From positions 34,910,513 to 34,974,512 of the forward strand of contig NC_053122.1 in the NCBI RefSeq assembly GCF_010015445.1: DNA of 64,000 bases, in the 5' to 3' direction. Below the pieces are notes generated by a model. It made no database searches and was not told where the DNA came from. It saw only the letters and a program-made list of their open reading frames with translations. This stretch comes from Perca fluviatilis (lineage: Eukaryota > Chordata > Actinopteri > Perciformes > Percidae). The first letter of the stretch is position 1, and each line of letters starts with the position of its first letter. Of this stretch, positions 34,685-46,311 are shown piece by piece. The translations under genes and the position numbers were made by a program.

Positions 34685-35985
34685 CAACCTATATTCAATT
34701 GAATACACTACAAAATCAAGATATTTAATGTTCAAACTGATAAGCTTTATTGTAGTTTTTTTTTGCAAATATTCACTCATTTTGAATTTGATGCCTTCAC
34801 GTTCCAAAAAAGCTGGGACAGGGGCAACATAAGACTGGGAAAGTTGAAGAATGCTCAAAAACACAGGTTAATTGGACACAGCGGCGAGTGTCATGTCTTT
34901 CACAAGCAAGAATGGGGCACCACTTTGTGAAAAACTGCATGAGCAAATAGTTTAAGAACAATATTTCTCAACGTATAATTGCAAGGAATTTAGGGATTCC
35001 ATCATTTACAGTCCATAATATCATTAAAAGACCCAGAGAATCTGGAGAAATCTCTGCACGTAAACTGGCAAGGCCGAAAACCAACATTGAATGCCCGCTC
35101 GGCCTCATATCCCTCAGGCGGCACTGCATTAAAAACCAGCATCATTATGTAAAGAATATTACCATGTGGGCTCAGGAACACTTCGGAAAACCTTTGTCAG
35201 TTAACACAGTTCGTCGCTACATCTACAAGTGCAAGGTAAAACTCTACCATGCAAAGTAAAAGCCAAATATCAACAACACCCAGAATCGCCACCATCTTCT
35301 CTGGGCCCGAGCTCATCTGAGATCGACTGACGCAAAGCGGAAAAGTGTGCTGTCGTCTGACAAGTCCACATTTCAAATTGTTTTTGGAAATCATGGACGT
35401 CATGTCCTCCATGCCAAAGCAGAAAAGGACCATCCAGATTGTTATCAGCGCAAAGTTCGAAAGCCAGCATCTGTGATTGTATGGGGCTGTGTTAGTGCCC
35501 ATGGCAAGGGTGACTTGCACATCTGTGAAGGCACCATTAATGCTGAAAGGTACATACAGGTTTTGGAGCAACATATGCTGCCATCCAAGCAACGTCTTTT
35601 TCAGTGACGTCCCTACTCATTTCAATAGACAATGCCAAGCCACATTCTGCACGTGTTACAACATTGTGGCTTCGTAGTAAAAGAGTGTGGGTACTAGACT
35701 GGCCTGGCTGCAGTCCAGACTTGTCTCCAAATTAAAATTGTGTGGCGCAATATGAAGGGCAAAATACGACAATGGAGACCCTGGACTGTTGATCAACTGA
35801 AGTTGTAGATCAATCAAGAATGGGAAAAAAAATTCCACCTACAAAGCTTCAACAATTAGTGTCCTATGTTCCCAAACGCTTACTGAGTGTTGGTAAAAGG
35901 AAAGCTGAAAAGAGTTTGCAAATAATTGTATTCTTTTTTTATTTACGTTTAACACAACGTCCAACTTCATTGAAATTGGGTTTTG
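34685..35985 (+). mobile_element. Tc1/mariner element, defective (1,301 bp)
   Basis: Bounded by TA at 34683-34684 and 35986-35987, the Tc1 target. The ends resemble each other as inverted repeats (CAACCTATATTCAATTG versus CAAAACCCAATTTCAATG). The left side has the long subterminal sequence of a common fish Tc1 family; the right side is shortened. A degenerate transposase lies between. Confidence 0.85.
34925..35905 (+). pseudogene. Tc1 transposase pseudogene
   Basis: Plus-strand frames read the helix-turn-helix region (RNLGIPSFTVHNIIKRPRES), then RKLARPKTNIE, and then the catalytic core in 35347-35607 (SSDKSTFQIVFGNHGRHVL, PASVIVWGCVSAHGKGDLHI, MLPSKQRLF). Later pieces around 35620-35720 hold the IDNA.PHSARVTT and LDWPGCSPDLSP motifs. 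The first catalytic Asp is kept but followed by Lys instead of Glu. Stops and frame changes occur throughout. The last part fuses in frame with the neighbouring Penelope RT. Confidence 0.85.
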
Positions 35986-35987
35986 TA

Positions 35988-37973
35988 GGTTGTTTATTCC
36001 TACCCTCTAATACGACCCATATTTTATATCATTATTTAGGAACTCTGCTTTACTTCCGGTACTTGGACGACATCTTCGGCCTCTGGGATAACACCGAACA
36101 GACTTTTTTGACTTTTCTGGACATCCTCAACTCGCATCACCCTAAAATAAAACTCAAACATAACCTACAACCCGTTACAGTGGAGTTCCTGGACACACGG
36201 GTCTTCTTCCGCGCCTCCGACGACCGGACCAAAACACTAGCCACCAAAGTGTATTTCAAGGAGACCGACCGCGACGCACGCCTCCATAAGACCAGCTATC
36301 ACCCCAAACACAGCTACAGAGGCCTCATTAAGTCCCAGCTGATACGCTTCCACAGAATTTGCACCTTCCCGGAGCATGTGTAGGAGGCCACTAGTACACT
36401 ATTTAGTGCGATGAGGTTGAGGGGTTACTCGAGGCGCTTCCTTAGAGGTATAAAGGCGGAGGTCATCGGCAAGTTTACAAACAAAACCGAAACCATCATC
36501 CAGGCGCCCGATTCCGCCCTCGTACCCCTGGTCATTACATACTCGGAAAATCTTAGGAATTTTTTACCTACCATCAGAGCTAATTTCCAGGGGGCGGGGG
36601 TTGGTTGTGACGCCCTGAGGAACTGCCGTATGATCTCCGCCTACAGGAGGAATAAAAATCTAAAAGATATTTTAATTCACACAAACCGAAACAAGAATAT
36701 TGACCCTAGGGAAGCGCTTCGAGGCTCGGATATTGGTTTTATGAGTCTCCCCCACATTTTTAACCCTTACAGCAGAGTTGGTTTTAACCCGGGGCAGACC
36801 CTGCAGCACACAACCATCAATGTGGTTTATGCAATTAGGTGCAGGGCCTGCCACAAATTGTATGTGGGGGAGACAAGAAATGCACTATACTTAAGAATTA
36901 AACAACACCAGTATGTTTTAAATAAGGGCGATGGCACAACTGTTTTATATGCACATTTTAAACTCCATGGTTCTGAAAATGTTCAGAGCATGGGCCTGGA
37001 GAGTAACAAGGCCTGGAACACGGCTCAGCGTCGGGCAGCGGAGAGGAAGTGGATCCATCTTTTAAAAACCATAGACCCTACGGGTCTAAATGAAAAATAT
37101 TAAAATGGATCCACTTCTCTTTTTAACCCAAGTTTTACAGGGTATTTTTAGAAATACTTCCTCCCACTGCTCTGGTCTCCTCTCTCCCCAGGTTTTATCT
37201 GGACCTCCTCTGTAGCGCATTATACCCGACCTTTCTTTTCCTTTCCTTGCTTTTTCCATCTTTTTCTATTTTAAATGACTTTTCATTGCTTTATGGTTAA
37301 TAACTATTTATTGCAAAACAATCTTTTTTATATATTTAATTCCTTTATGGCATGTTTCTTTCCATTTTTACTATTCTTTCCTTTCGGGGGTTTTAATCTA
37401 TTCCTACAGAGGAGGTCCCACCCAATACCTTGACTTTATTTATTTTAATAAATATTTTGAAGATGCCTTGTTTGTCCTTTTATAACTTTTATTCTGTTTT
37501 ATTTACATTTTAAGAATTTGATTGGATTTTTTGTCTGTCACTAATATATAATTTATTATTATTATTATTAATATTTATTATTATTATTTTATTATTACGA
37601 ATTGAATTACTTGCCTCAAGATTTTAGCATAATAATACACATGCCATTGGTTTTATGTTTTAACATTTAACAGTTTGGTTTTATTTATATGATGTATTTT
37701 AAATTATTTATGTTATTTATTGTGTGGCACTTTTTTACTTCTTAAAGCACTTTTAACATAGAACTTATTATTAACCCTGAATGATATGTGTATGGATATT
37801 TTTAACCTCAAGAGCAAGTAAGTAGTATTTAATTTAAAAATGTTTTAATTTAAATAACATGGTTTTAAGATTATAATAGAGTTTATATTTTATATTTTAC
37901 AAGGCTTTTTATAATTTTATTTATCACGACTGTGTGTTTTTTATATTTATTTAAAAAAAAAAAAAAAAAAAAA
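35988..37973 (+). mobile_element. Penelope-like element, 5'-truncated
   Basis: It begins directly beside the Tc1 TA at 35986-35987. It encodes the end of a Penelope RT and a GIY-YIG endonuclease, then about 870 bp of AT-rich 3' sequence ending in a run of 21 A (37953-37973). The upstream RT half is absent, as is usual for copies made by incomplete reverse transcription. Confidence 0.85.
36030..37103 (+). pseudogene. Penelope RT C-terminal part plus GIY-YIG endonuclease
   Basis: The frame runs through RYLDDIFGLW (YLDD at 36060-36071), FLDTRVF and a thumb region rich in HKTSYHPKHSYRGLIKSQLI. It meets a single in-frame TAG (36381-36383), then continues without interruption for 230 codons from ATG 36411 to 37103. 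The endonuclease shows VVYAIRC with C144 and C147, YVGET at 151-155, R162 and E211, the expected GIY-YIG catalytic set with a CCHH-type zinc addition. Apart from truncation and that one stop, the reading frame is clean, so this is a young copy. The product would nick target DNA for primed reverse transcription. Confidence 0.88.
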
Positions 37974-38213
37974 CTCAATAATTCTCTGGGAGAGACACCG
38001 GAGTTGTTGTGGAGTTGACCTTTTATTCAAAGTTTTAAATTCCCGCTGTCCTTCCTTTCCAGTGGTTCTTTTAACCTCCCCTTCTTTAAACAGCCCCGTC
38101 ATTTTTATTTAACCGAACCTGGTTTTTTAAGGAGTTCTTTAAAGTGTTTTTATTCACACCAGTGGTCCCCTTGCGCCCGTGCCCCTCGCAGAACCCAGAA
38201 TGGGTGCTGCGTT
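37104..38213. other. Penelope 3' region and adjoining non-coding DNA
   Basis: Very AT-rich, with a TTATTATTATT run near 37557-37600 and a poly-A tract at 37953-37973. The part 37974-38213 is non-coding and joins the duplicon block at 38214. No gene. Confidence 0.6.
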
Positions 38214-39330
38214 TTAACCCAAACCTAACCCTCTTTACCTGATAAATCATCCACAATATTCACCAGCTAGTCTCTAACTGTGTCTTTTTCCTGCTGAGCA
38301 GCACCGCACTTTGGTCCAGTGGGTTTTTAGAGAGTTCTAAAAAAGGACGCTCATGAAAACTGTGGGTGAACAAAATAGTAAAGGTTTGGGCCTTAAAACC
38401 CCCAAAAAACAGTGAGTTAAAAACCCTTTGTAAAGATGAGAGGAGCTGCAGATTCAGGAGATAATTCTCTGTGGATTTGTGACTGGCAGCAACCCCTCTC
38501 ACATTACACATGCTAATTGAAACCCTTTTTATTTCAAAAAAATTCCACTTGATTAAATTATTGCATTGTTAGACACAATATCAACTGAAAAACATCACTA
38601 TTCAGTAATGATTACATCATATGTTAATGGGTTCATGCTGATGCTTGTTTGTCTTCACACCTCTGCTGGCAGTGACATCTCATTGGTCGAGATGTCATCA
38701 TCTGACTAACCCATGCAGGTGTGAACAAACTTCCTGTCCAGAGGGGTTCAGCACACTGCCTTTAGGAGCCACTAATGGGCTGCAAAACATTGTTCATAGA
38801 GAGGCAAATTAAATCTCACGGGACTTGACTGTTTGTGTGTCTGACAATGCCCACTATACTGTACATATGCAAAAAGTAAATGGTCATTTAGCCCATCAAA
38901 CACTGATCTATTGAGAGATGAGTTTTGGCACTTCAGTTTCATTAAGACACCATACTGTAACATTCACACAAACTTTGCCTCATTTAACTTTCTGAAGACT
39001 ACATTGTTTTAATGCAGTTTTTCTTTTTAGAACTTAATTGGCCACCAAGCCAATGTTGTGCCTGATAAAGATGAAATACAGGAAATGCACAAGCATTGTT
39101 CTTGAACTTGTTAAGAATACAAATTTAAGTAATGTGAAGTTATTAACGATTAACTGCTGTCGTAAATCAGCCACTCACGAACCTGGCCATTGTCCAGGCA
39201 AATCAAATCTCACTAACTGTGTGACTGACGATGCCCACTATACACAACAAAGTAAATGATCATTTAGCCCATCAAACACTGATCTATTGGGAGATGAGTT
39301 TGGCACTTCAGTTTTAGCTCTGCTAATTAA
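38214..39330. repeat. Duplicon block shared with 19742-20820, with internal repeat
   Basis: Matches the duplicon 1 block over about 1 kb. In addition, 38803-38946 is repeated at 39196-39326 (for example TTTAGCCCATCAAACACTG at 38886 and 39263), so part of the block was copied again about 390 bp away. Confidence 0.8.
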
Positions 39331-39660
39331 TGACAACTCTAAATTACACCTGCTTGGGAGACAGAAGAAAATTTTGCTAGCCGGATCAACCGCAACCAAG
39401 AAAATGATAGCCCCCACCAGTGTTCATCAAGTGCTAAGGAGAACTGTTAAAGCTGATGGTTTTCTCAGACAAGGACATAGGGAAAAGTTATCATTGTGTT
39501 TGGTTGTAACTATAATTGTCCTAAATCCTCAAATATAAAAAAAAAATCAGTATTAACGCTGTTCTTTATTAAGGAGAATAAAAACCCACAACAAAAATAA
39601 TTGTATTTGTGTTCGGTCTCATCATTCTTGAGCAGGCCACATAAGCACAGATCAGCACTA
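39331..39660. other. Possible small LINE ORF2 fragment, otherwise nothing
   Basis: 39325-39420 translates to LLGRQKKILLAGSTATKKMIA, which resembles the tail of fish L1 ORF2 proteins, but only about 30 residues match. The rest up to 39660 has no recognisable feature. Confidence 0.3.
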
Positions 39661-39662
39661 AA

Positions 39663-40530
39663 GATGCCGGACTTTTGTGCTGCTTATGGATGTTCGAACG
39701 AAATAAATGAAAAAGTTAATCAATGCTAGTTAGTTAGTTAGTTACCCATGCTAGTCCTAGTTAGTTTTGCCAGTTAGGAAAACCAACAATGAACAGAATG
39801 TATTTATATCAATGTAATATGATCGTAAGATGTTGGAAATTTGGCCACACAGTTGTGTCATTGTTGTTTGTAAAGTACTTTTGCTCAATTTCAGAGTTAT
39901 TTCCGGCGCATTACAGGCAACGTTCAACCACAGGATGACACCGTGTGTCTCTCAGCTGTTGACATGTCATCTGTGGTGTCAGCTGAGGACGATGATGACA
40001 ACATAGCATCCTCTCCCTTTGAGCAAATCACTGGTGTTGTGTTGGACCATATTTATTTAGCAACAAGCTTTGGGTGCCTAACTGAGAACACACTTGTTTA
40101 CCTTGCGGGATTTGTAGTTAGGCAAGTCATGAGAAAACTTGCATGCAATGAATGTTGTAGTAGTTTGGTAGCTTCAACCATACCATCTTTTGGCAATAAA
40201 CAACAGAGGCCTAGTGATACCAAGTCAAGGTACCGTTAAGGTGATTCGCTTGGTTGAGCACTGCATCCGAAGGGCCTCTAACATCAACTCAGCAGCCCGT
40301 CAGTGCCCAGTGTCTCTGTTAAACAGAGTTATGAAAGCATGAGTAGGGTCTGAGGAAATATTTGGTCTTCGTGATCACATTGTTGAGACTCAAGATGGCA
40401 TAGACAACCACCACTTTAGCTTAATTTCGCTGGTTGTCTGTACCTTTCATAAGTTGAGACAACACCATGTGGCAAAGGTTTATACTCTGCAACTGCAAAT
40501 GTCTAAGGAAGAAACTGTAAGGTAGTGTTG
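39663..40530 (+). pseudogene. P-element-like (THAP9-type) transposase, internally deleted
   Basis: ATG at 39663 begins MPDFCAAYGCSNEINEK, a typical THAP zinc-finger start (C2CH). The rest of the finger and the catalytic core are absent. From 39943 the C-terminal domain of P/THAP9 transposases is readable (GVVLDHIYLATSFGCLTEN, VYLAGFVVRQVMRKLAC, then C-C pair). After a frame change at about 40220 come VIRLVEHCIRRASN and FHKLRQHHVAKVYTLQLQ, a box conserved near the transposase end. A stop at about 40340 and the deletion make it dead. P-type ends and an 8-bp duplication could not be fixed. Confidence 0.75.
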
Positions 40531-41329
40531 TTGCAGGGATACTAAACACGTTGGTTAACCTGTGTTATATACTGTAATCATTTATGATTGCATGATTAGC
40601 TGTAATAAATATGAAATGTTTTGATATCAGTTAAAATATCAGAAAAAAATGAGTCCGTTTTTGTCTTGTAATATATCCATTTTACGCTGGGTAGCTCTTA
40701 CGTCACATGTATTGCAGGCTTGCTGATGTACAAAGTAAACCAATACAATTCAAATGTTTAAATTAATTAACATGTATTTTCAAATACGGATAGTCACACC
40801 ATTATAGCCATTTTGTATGCAGTAGGCTAGGCTAAGGTAAGTAGCAATCATTTTAAGTTTACTTAAGTGGAAGAATGTGACTAATAAACCCAGGCCTACT
40901 AGCACTAGGCATTCATTTTTGAACATTAAGTAGATTATATTAATATCAAAAGCTTAAATTTTCTATGGACTTGATCATAAATACATGTCTGACCTTTGGA
41001 ATGCACCAAAAAAACTAGAAAATCGCATGAGATTTTGATGATTTATGGTGATTTTATTTCCGTTAGACCTTTTAACGCTGATGCATTAAGAGAAGTGGCT
41101 TCCCCGCGCCAAATTGACGGATTCGTTCCAATGAACAGCAGTAGCCAAGGTGACATCTAGTCAGTATATATATCTAGTTCAAGCAGTAGTTTGTTTATAG
41201 AGGATCTTTGTTTCCATGCGAGCTGGAAAGAACAGGAAGTACATCTCCACTGCCTTTGCCTACTCGCTCTCTGAACGCACAGCATGAAAAGGGTAAACTT
41301 AAAAAAACCATCATAAATCATAAATTCAA
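40531..41329. other. No gene seen
   Basis: AT-rich sequence without recognisable frames or element ends. It may include the right part of the P-like element. Confidence 0.4.
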
Positions 41330-42150
41330 TTTTATTTATAGTATCAAATCAGAGAGTTATCTCAGGACACAGTAGGTCTAGACCACACTCTATAATATAT
41401 AAAGACAAGAGATGGCCGATACCAATTCTGATACCTGAACTTGCGTATCGGCCGATACCGAGTACCGATCCGATACCAGTGTGTCATATATTTTATTATG
41501 TTTTAACAACTGTATACTACTATCCCTGTATGAATGTAATATTATTTCTATCTTTGTTGTCTGTCTGGCTCAGGTTAAACTCTTTGTGAAACATGAACAA
41601 ACAAACAATGAATGCCACAGAACTTTCTTTTATTATCCAGTTTGACAGTCAGTTATAACGGAAAAAGAACATAAACTACTTTAACGTAGATTTTCTTCAG
41701 GGCTACAGATACGTGGTATCGGATCGGTGCATAAACTCCAGTACTTCCCAATACTGATACCAGCGTTTTAGGCAGTATCGGAGCCGATGGACCATCTCTA
41801 ATAAAGACCCAACAATTCCAGTAACTCACCCAAGAGCAAGCATTTAGTGCGACAGTGGCGAGGAAAAACTCCCTTTTAGGAAGAAACCTTGGACAGACCC
41901 AGGCTCTTGGTCTGACAGTGCCGGTTGGGGGTGTGATGAACAGTGGCAATAATAGTCACAGTAAAGATAATGGAACAGTGACTAGAAATAGTAGTTGTAG
42001 TAATTCATGGCATAGCAGGGCACTGCAGGGCGTTACAGGATGTAGCAGGGCACAGCAGAGCATAGCAGGGCGTAGCAGGACGTGGCAGGGCACTGCAGAG
42101 CGTAGAAGCACGTAGCAGAAAATAGCAGGGCGCACAGCAGGACCACGGCG
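41330..42150. repeat. Fish interspersed repeat split by a hAT MITE
   Basis: The halves 41330-41406 and 41801-41960 join into a very common fish repeat with the phrases CACAGTAGGTCTAGACC and GTGGCGAGGAAAAACTCCC. It is followed by an imperfect GCAGGGCGTAGCAGGACG minisatellite (about 42008-42145, unit about 10-20 bp). Probably a LINE 3' region. Confidence 0.6.
41407..41800. mobile_element. hAT MITE (394 bp) with perfect 8-bp duplication
   Basis: Ends AAGAGATGGCCGAT and CCGATGGACCATCTCTA are inverted repeats. The target duplication ATAAAGAC is identical at 41399-41406 and 41801-41808. The interior holds repeated GATACCG/CGGATC motifs. No coding capacity. Confidence 0.92.
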
Positions 42151-42322
42151 ACATCTGCATCAGTTTTAATGTTGCACTCATTTTATTATTATTATTTACG
42201 TTACAGAGTTGAATCAAAAACTGTCTTTGAAACATTTGTTTTGAAATAATGAAAATAAATGACGGACCACAGAGGAACACACTGAACCCTTAGTAAAAGT
42301 TAGGATGTGGGCTTTGTTATAG

Positions 42323-42443
42323 GCAAGGGAGCAGAAGAGCAACCTGGAAGATAAAGAGTCCTACCGTAGGAAATTAGAGCAAAGGATTGCTGAGCTGGAG
42401 AGGGAGAACTCCTCTCTGAGGAATGCTTTAAGCATCATTCAAG
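42323..42443 (+). other. Exon-like segment encoding a coiled coil
   Basis: 121 bp bounded by an acceptor (TTTGTTATAG, AG at 42321-42322) and a consensus donor (AAG|GTATGT, 42444). The open frame reads AREQKSNLEDKESYRRKLEQ, then RIAELERENSSLRNALSII, a strongly helical heptad-bearing segment. No flanking coding exon was established. It could be an exon of a host gene extending beyond the repeats or of a transposon; I do not recognise it. Confidence 0.45.
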
Positions 42444-42751
42444 GTATGTTGATTAGCTAGCAACATTAAGCCCTATGGAAATGTCTGTCTGTCAATCAGT
42501 CAGTCCACTACCCCAATCCATACGCAAATATTCCAACAACTATGAATAGGTTGCCATGAATGAATGAATCCTAGTGACTTTTGTTGATTTCTTGCCTTTT
42601 CTCTGTTTAATTAAAAAACGTCTGTAATTACATGTCTCCCCGGGATGATTTCAAGGCTTATTTCTCAGCCAGCAATGAACGCGGTATGTTGGGAAATTTG
42701 TTTACATTTGCTATTTCTTTATGTGTCATATATTAATATTTTTGTTATTAA

Positions 42752-45531
42752 AGCGCCCATATTATGCTCATTTTCAGGTTCATAACTGTATTTTAAGGTT
42801 TTACCAGAATAGGTTTACATGGTTTAATTTTCAAAAAACACCATATTGTTGTTGTACTGCACAGCTCTCTCTCACTGCTGCAGATCCTCTTTTCACCTGG
42901 TTTCTGTTTTAGCTACAGAGTGAGACCTCTTTTCATCTTCTTCTTCTGTACTATCTTTGATTGCACTCGCACATGCGCAGTAGCTCAGATGTAGAGCATG
43001 TCAGCTAGCTAACTCTAGAGACAGAATTTGGAGGATGCTACGTCATTGACGTCCGTTGAAGGACCGTTCCAATGTCGAGGATCCTCCGAATCCCACCAAG
43101 GACTGAGTCCTTCGTTCGGAGAAATCCCCATAGACGGCAAAGGATGCATATGTGTATCCTTTGCGCTCCCATATCACCCACAATCCTTTGCGCGCGGCTT
43201 TGTTGGCTTGTTTAAAAAAATTAAATGGCGGACCTAAGCGGGAGTTGGAGCGGTATCGCTGACGGCGAAATAATCATTTAAATGTAAGTATCTTTAGTGT
43301 TTGCCGAACATGTGTTATCACCGTTAATGTTTTAAATCAATGTAAAGCTTAACGCTTTAATGCTGGTACGGATTGCTATAGTAAATAGGTAGATACACCC
43401 GAGCTAACGTTAAGCTAACTGAACCTATCATTAACATTAGGCTGTTAGCTAGCTAACGGTCTTTTTGTGCCATTTGTGTTTTTAAAGTTTAATGTCCGGT
43501 GGCATTTTCATCTCTTTTATATGTTGTTACTCTATATGCGTAACGTTAGCAGAGATTTAGAAATGTGTGTGTTTACCAGTTGTAGCTGCAGGGTGGTAGG
43601 TAACGCTGCACCTTATTTACTTCACTATCAACGTTACATGAAGGCTAAAATGTATGAGTAACTTCCCATGTAAAAAGTATAATGTTCAATATAACGTTAC
43701 GTTATAGCATTCATAATGGTAAACTTATTTTTCTTGTGGTTGCTGTCTTTTAACAGGGACAAACGGAGGCTGTCACTGAGGATGGGAAAGCAAAAGACAA
43801 GCAGGGAGACAAGAGGCCAAAGAGAGATGAATAGCTAGATTATTTGCAAAAACCTATTAGAGATTGGCATTCTGAAAATAAATGCATTAAATTTACTGGT
43901 TTGTCTGTGTCATTACGTTTTTGGGTGTGTATATCATATAAACAGTTTTTCAATGTCTATTTCTAACTGAATAATTATATTCAGATGGTACCTGTTTCAA
44001 TAACTTGTAAGGTATAGAAGCTCTAAAAAGACATTAACGAAACGTGTATCTTTTATTATAACATTTATTCAAACATTACTATATACTGTACACAATATTC
44101 AACATGAAGCGACGACCAGACTCAGCTGCTGATGATGGTGTTTCCAGACTGCAGACAGAAGGAGAAAGCTTTAGGTTAGTCCAGTAGTTATACAACCTGT
44201 CCTGGTAAGATTAGAATTGTATCACAAATATATGTAAGCATACTGTAACATTAAAGTACTTAATGTAACTGTGTAGTGGTCTTCATCATGGTCTTAACTG
44301 ACAACTGTTGACCATTTAACACACTTAGACCTAGCTACCTTTACTGTGTTAGTGGGTGTTTATCAATGGTGTTGTTATTATGACTTTTCATATGTTGGAT
44401 GTAGCCTTGTAGCTTGTGTGTCTATAGTACTATTACTTTTCTTTTTATTCTTTGCATATCATACTAACCTGTGGTAGGTCATTAGGTGGTAGTGTTTACC
44501 TTGTAGTTGCTGATCATATTTTGCACTGCATTTGTTTGAAAGCTATAAGGTACTGGACAATGAGATAATGTTACATGCAGTAAACTACAAGCTATTGTAA
44601 ACAACTACTGTAAGCTTAATGTAATTAAGATTAATTAATACAATTCTCCTTATCAGTTAAGTGTTATGACAACTACAAACATGAACTCCCACGAATTTAA
44701 AATTTTATTGACATAGGATAAATAAGAGAAACGACCATTGCTTACATTAAAGCCTATCAGTGTTGGTAACGTTACCTACCTTAGCACGTTGCGGCAAAGT
44801 TGCCGACAGAATATTCTCCTCCTGCAAGCAGACTGACTCTGATTCACCTTCTCAACAAAAAAAGTGAACTTCACGTTCCACATCCATTTCGCATTGACAT
44901 TTCGTCCAGTGTTTTGAAATGCAGCGCGGAAGTGAAGGCGGTGAAACATTTTCAATGACGCAAGCACGCAATGACGTGCTCTTGCTAGCCTGTTCCAATG
45001 TTCATGCTTTCCGAATGCTCAGGAGGAGTCTGGCCTAGCCTCTGAAGGATCCTTCCTTGGAAGGACTAGTCCTACCAAGGAAGGATCCTTGACATTGAGA
45101 AACAGCTAGTAAAAGAAAGGCTGTTTCTCAACTTTGGTCAGTTACAAGGCAGGATTAGCTGGGAGACTTCTAAATGAGGGCGCACATGTAAGTAGTTCTT
45201 TTGTAGATTATGGTGAACTTGTGTGTGTTGTAGCAGTGCTTTGCTATTGAGAACGATGTAGCATGCTAGCGTTAGCGTTAGCCGGCTAACACTAACGCTA
45301 CGAGCTAACGGTTGTGGTTAGCCAGCTCATTTTGGACTGTGACGTCACAGTCCGAGGCCGATTTTGAACAGCTCACTAGGAGACTGAAAGCAGGACACAT
45401 TCAGAAACCGTATCTCACTCAAAACAGCATGGATGGATTTTTTTCAAAGTTTGTATGTGTGTGGAAGCACCACAGACACAAAAGAACACCCCAAATCCCA
45501 GAAAAAGTGTTTTTTTCATAATATGGGCACT
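42752..45531. mobile_element. TTAA-type MITE (GCCCATATTATG family) with internal insertion
   Basis: Ends AGCGCCCATATTATG and its complement differ at one of 15 positions. TTAA flanks both sides (42748-42751 and 45532-45535), as in piggyBac-type insertion. Both outer parts match an abundant short fish MITE, so the 2.8-kb length is due to about 2.1 kb inserted between about 43030 and 45115. Confidence 0.8.
43030..45115. mobile_element. Insertion of unknown type with possible small two-exon transcript
   Basis: A GC-rich left part has ATGGCGGACC at 43225, then a consensus donor (AAT|GTAAGT at about 43284). At 43757 an acceptor (TTTTAACAG) is followed by an open stretch encoding GQTEAVTEDGKAKDKQGDKR and a stop, then AATAAA at about 43879. 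The first exon's frame ends at an in-frame TAA before the donor, so the coding link is not secure. The right part repeats CCTTCCTTGGAAGGACTAG motifs. Element ends were not resolved. Confidence 0.4.
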
Positions 45532-45579
45532 TTAATATTCTGTTTATTTCGTAAACACCTCAATTAATTGGATGTGTTG

Positions 45580-45808
45580 AATATGGGTTGTATGAGCTAC
45601 TTCTTCATAGTCAATATTTTTAGATGGGCCTATTTTTAGGTGTGTAAACTTCGTTTAGCTGCTGCCCTCGTCCACAGCAGGACATTTCATTTAACTTCTG
45701 TGCCAATATTCCTGCCTGCTTCTCCAAACTCATCTACTGGAGCTAACACACTGACTATGTAGCTGTAAGTTCATACAGCCACAGTTCAAAATATCTGAAC
45801 TATCCTTT
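45580..45808 (-). mobile_element. MITE remnant (GGATAGTTC family)
   Basis: Ends at GAACTATCCTTTAAA (45795-45809), the complement of a common fish MITE head, with family-like interior (TCATCTACTGGAGCTAACAC). The left end is weak. Confidence 0.5.
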
Positions 45809-46311
45809 AAAGCCCATGTTGCAGGTTAACCACCACTGTTGATTAATGGGTACATATAGCACTCAATATATGTATATCATTGTTAAAAATGTCTCCAAAT
45901 AGTGTTAAAGGCCAGTTTTTGTCATTTTTGGTATTAGTGTTTTTTTTAAAGCAATTCGGTAATGATGTCACATTGGGGAGACGTGCATCAGCCTAGTACT
46001 AGAACTATGGTGACTGTGTATCAGCCTAGTACTAGAACTATGGTGACTGACTGGGATGAGGAAGAGGTGTTTTTACTGTCAGTGAATAGCAACAAGTGAA
46101 AGTCAATGTTTTATTTATATCTAGTGACAGTGATCATGTCGTTAGTTCAGATAAGTACCGGTAAACTTATCTAAGGCATCATGCTAGCTATGGGCTAACT
46201 TGCCAGTCCCACCTGTGAAATCCCCCAACGGTTGTAAACACATATTGATTAGATATCTCACGTTTTGATGGTAGCCTACTAGCTCCAGTAACAACATATT
46301 TACCTAGTGTT
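45809..46311. other. No gene; 33-bp tandem duplication
   Basis: The stretch around ATCAGCCTAGTACTAG is duplicated in tandem at about 45987-46019 and 46020-46052, nearly identical. Nothing else is assignable. Confidence 0.7.

Larger units (their letters stand above)
22796..39200. repeat. Duplicon 2 (collinear with 11742-20820)
   Basis: Same block order as duplicon 1 but about 1.8 times longer. Insertions present here and absent from the matching sites in duplicon 1 include a MITE (22950-23720), about 0.5 kb at 23917-24455, an L2 LINE (24460-27050), an (AT)n tract, a Harbinger element (27252-28906) and the 33530-38213 cluster (MITE, Tc1, Penelope). Confidence 0.85.

Noticed and set aside
39325..39420. 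LLGRQKKILLAGSTATKKMIA as an L1 ORF2 tail
   Set aside because: Too short to claim an element; kept only as a low-confidence note.
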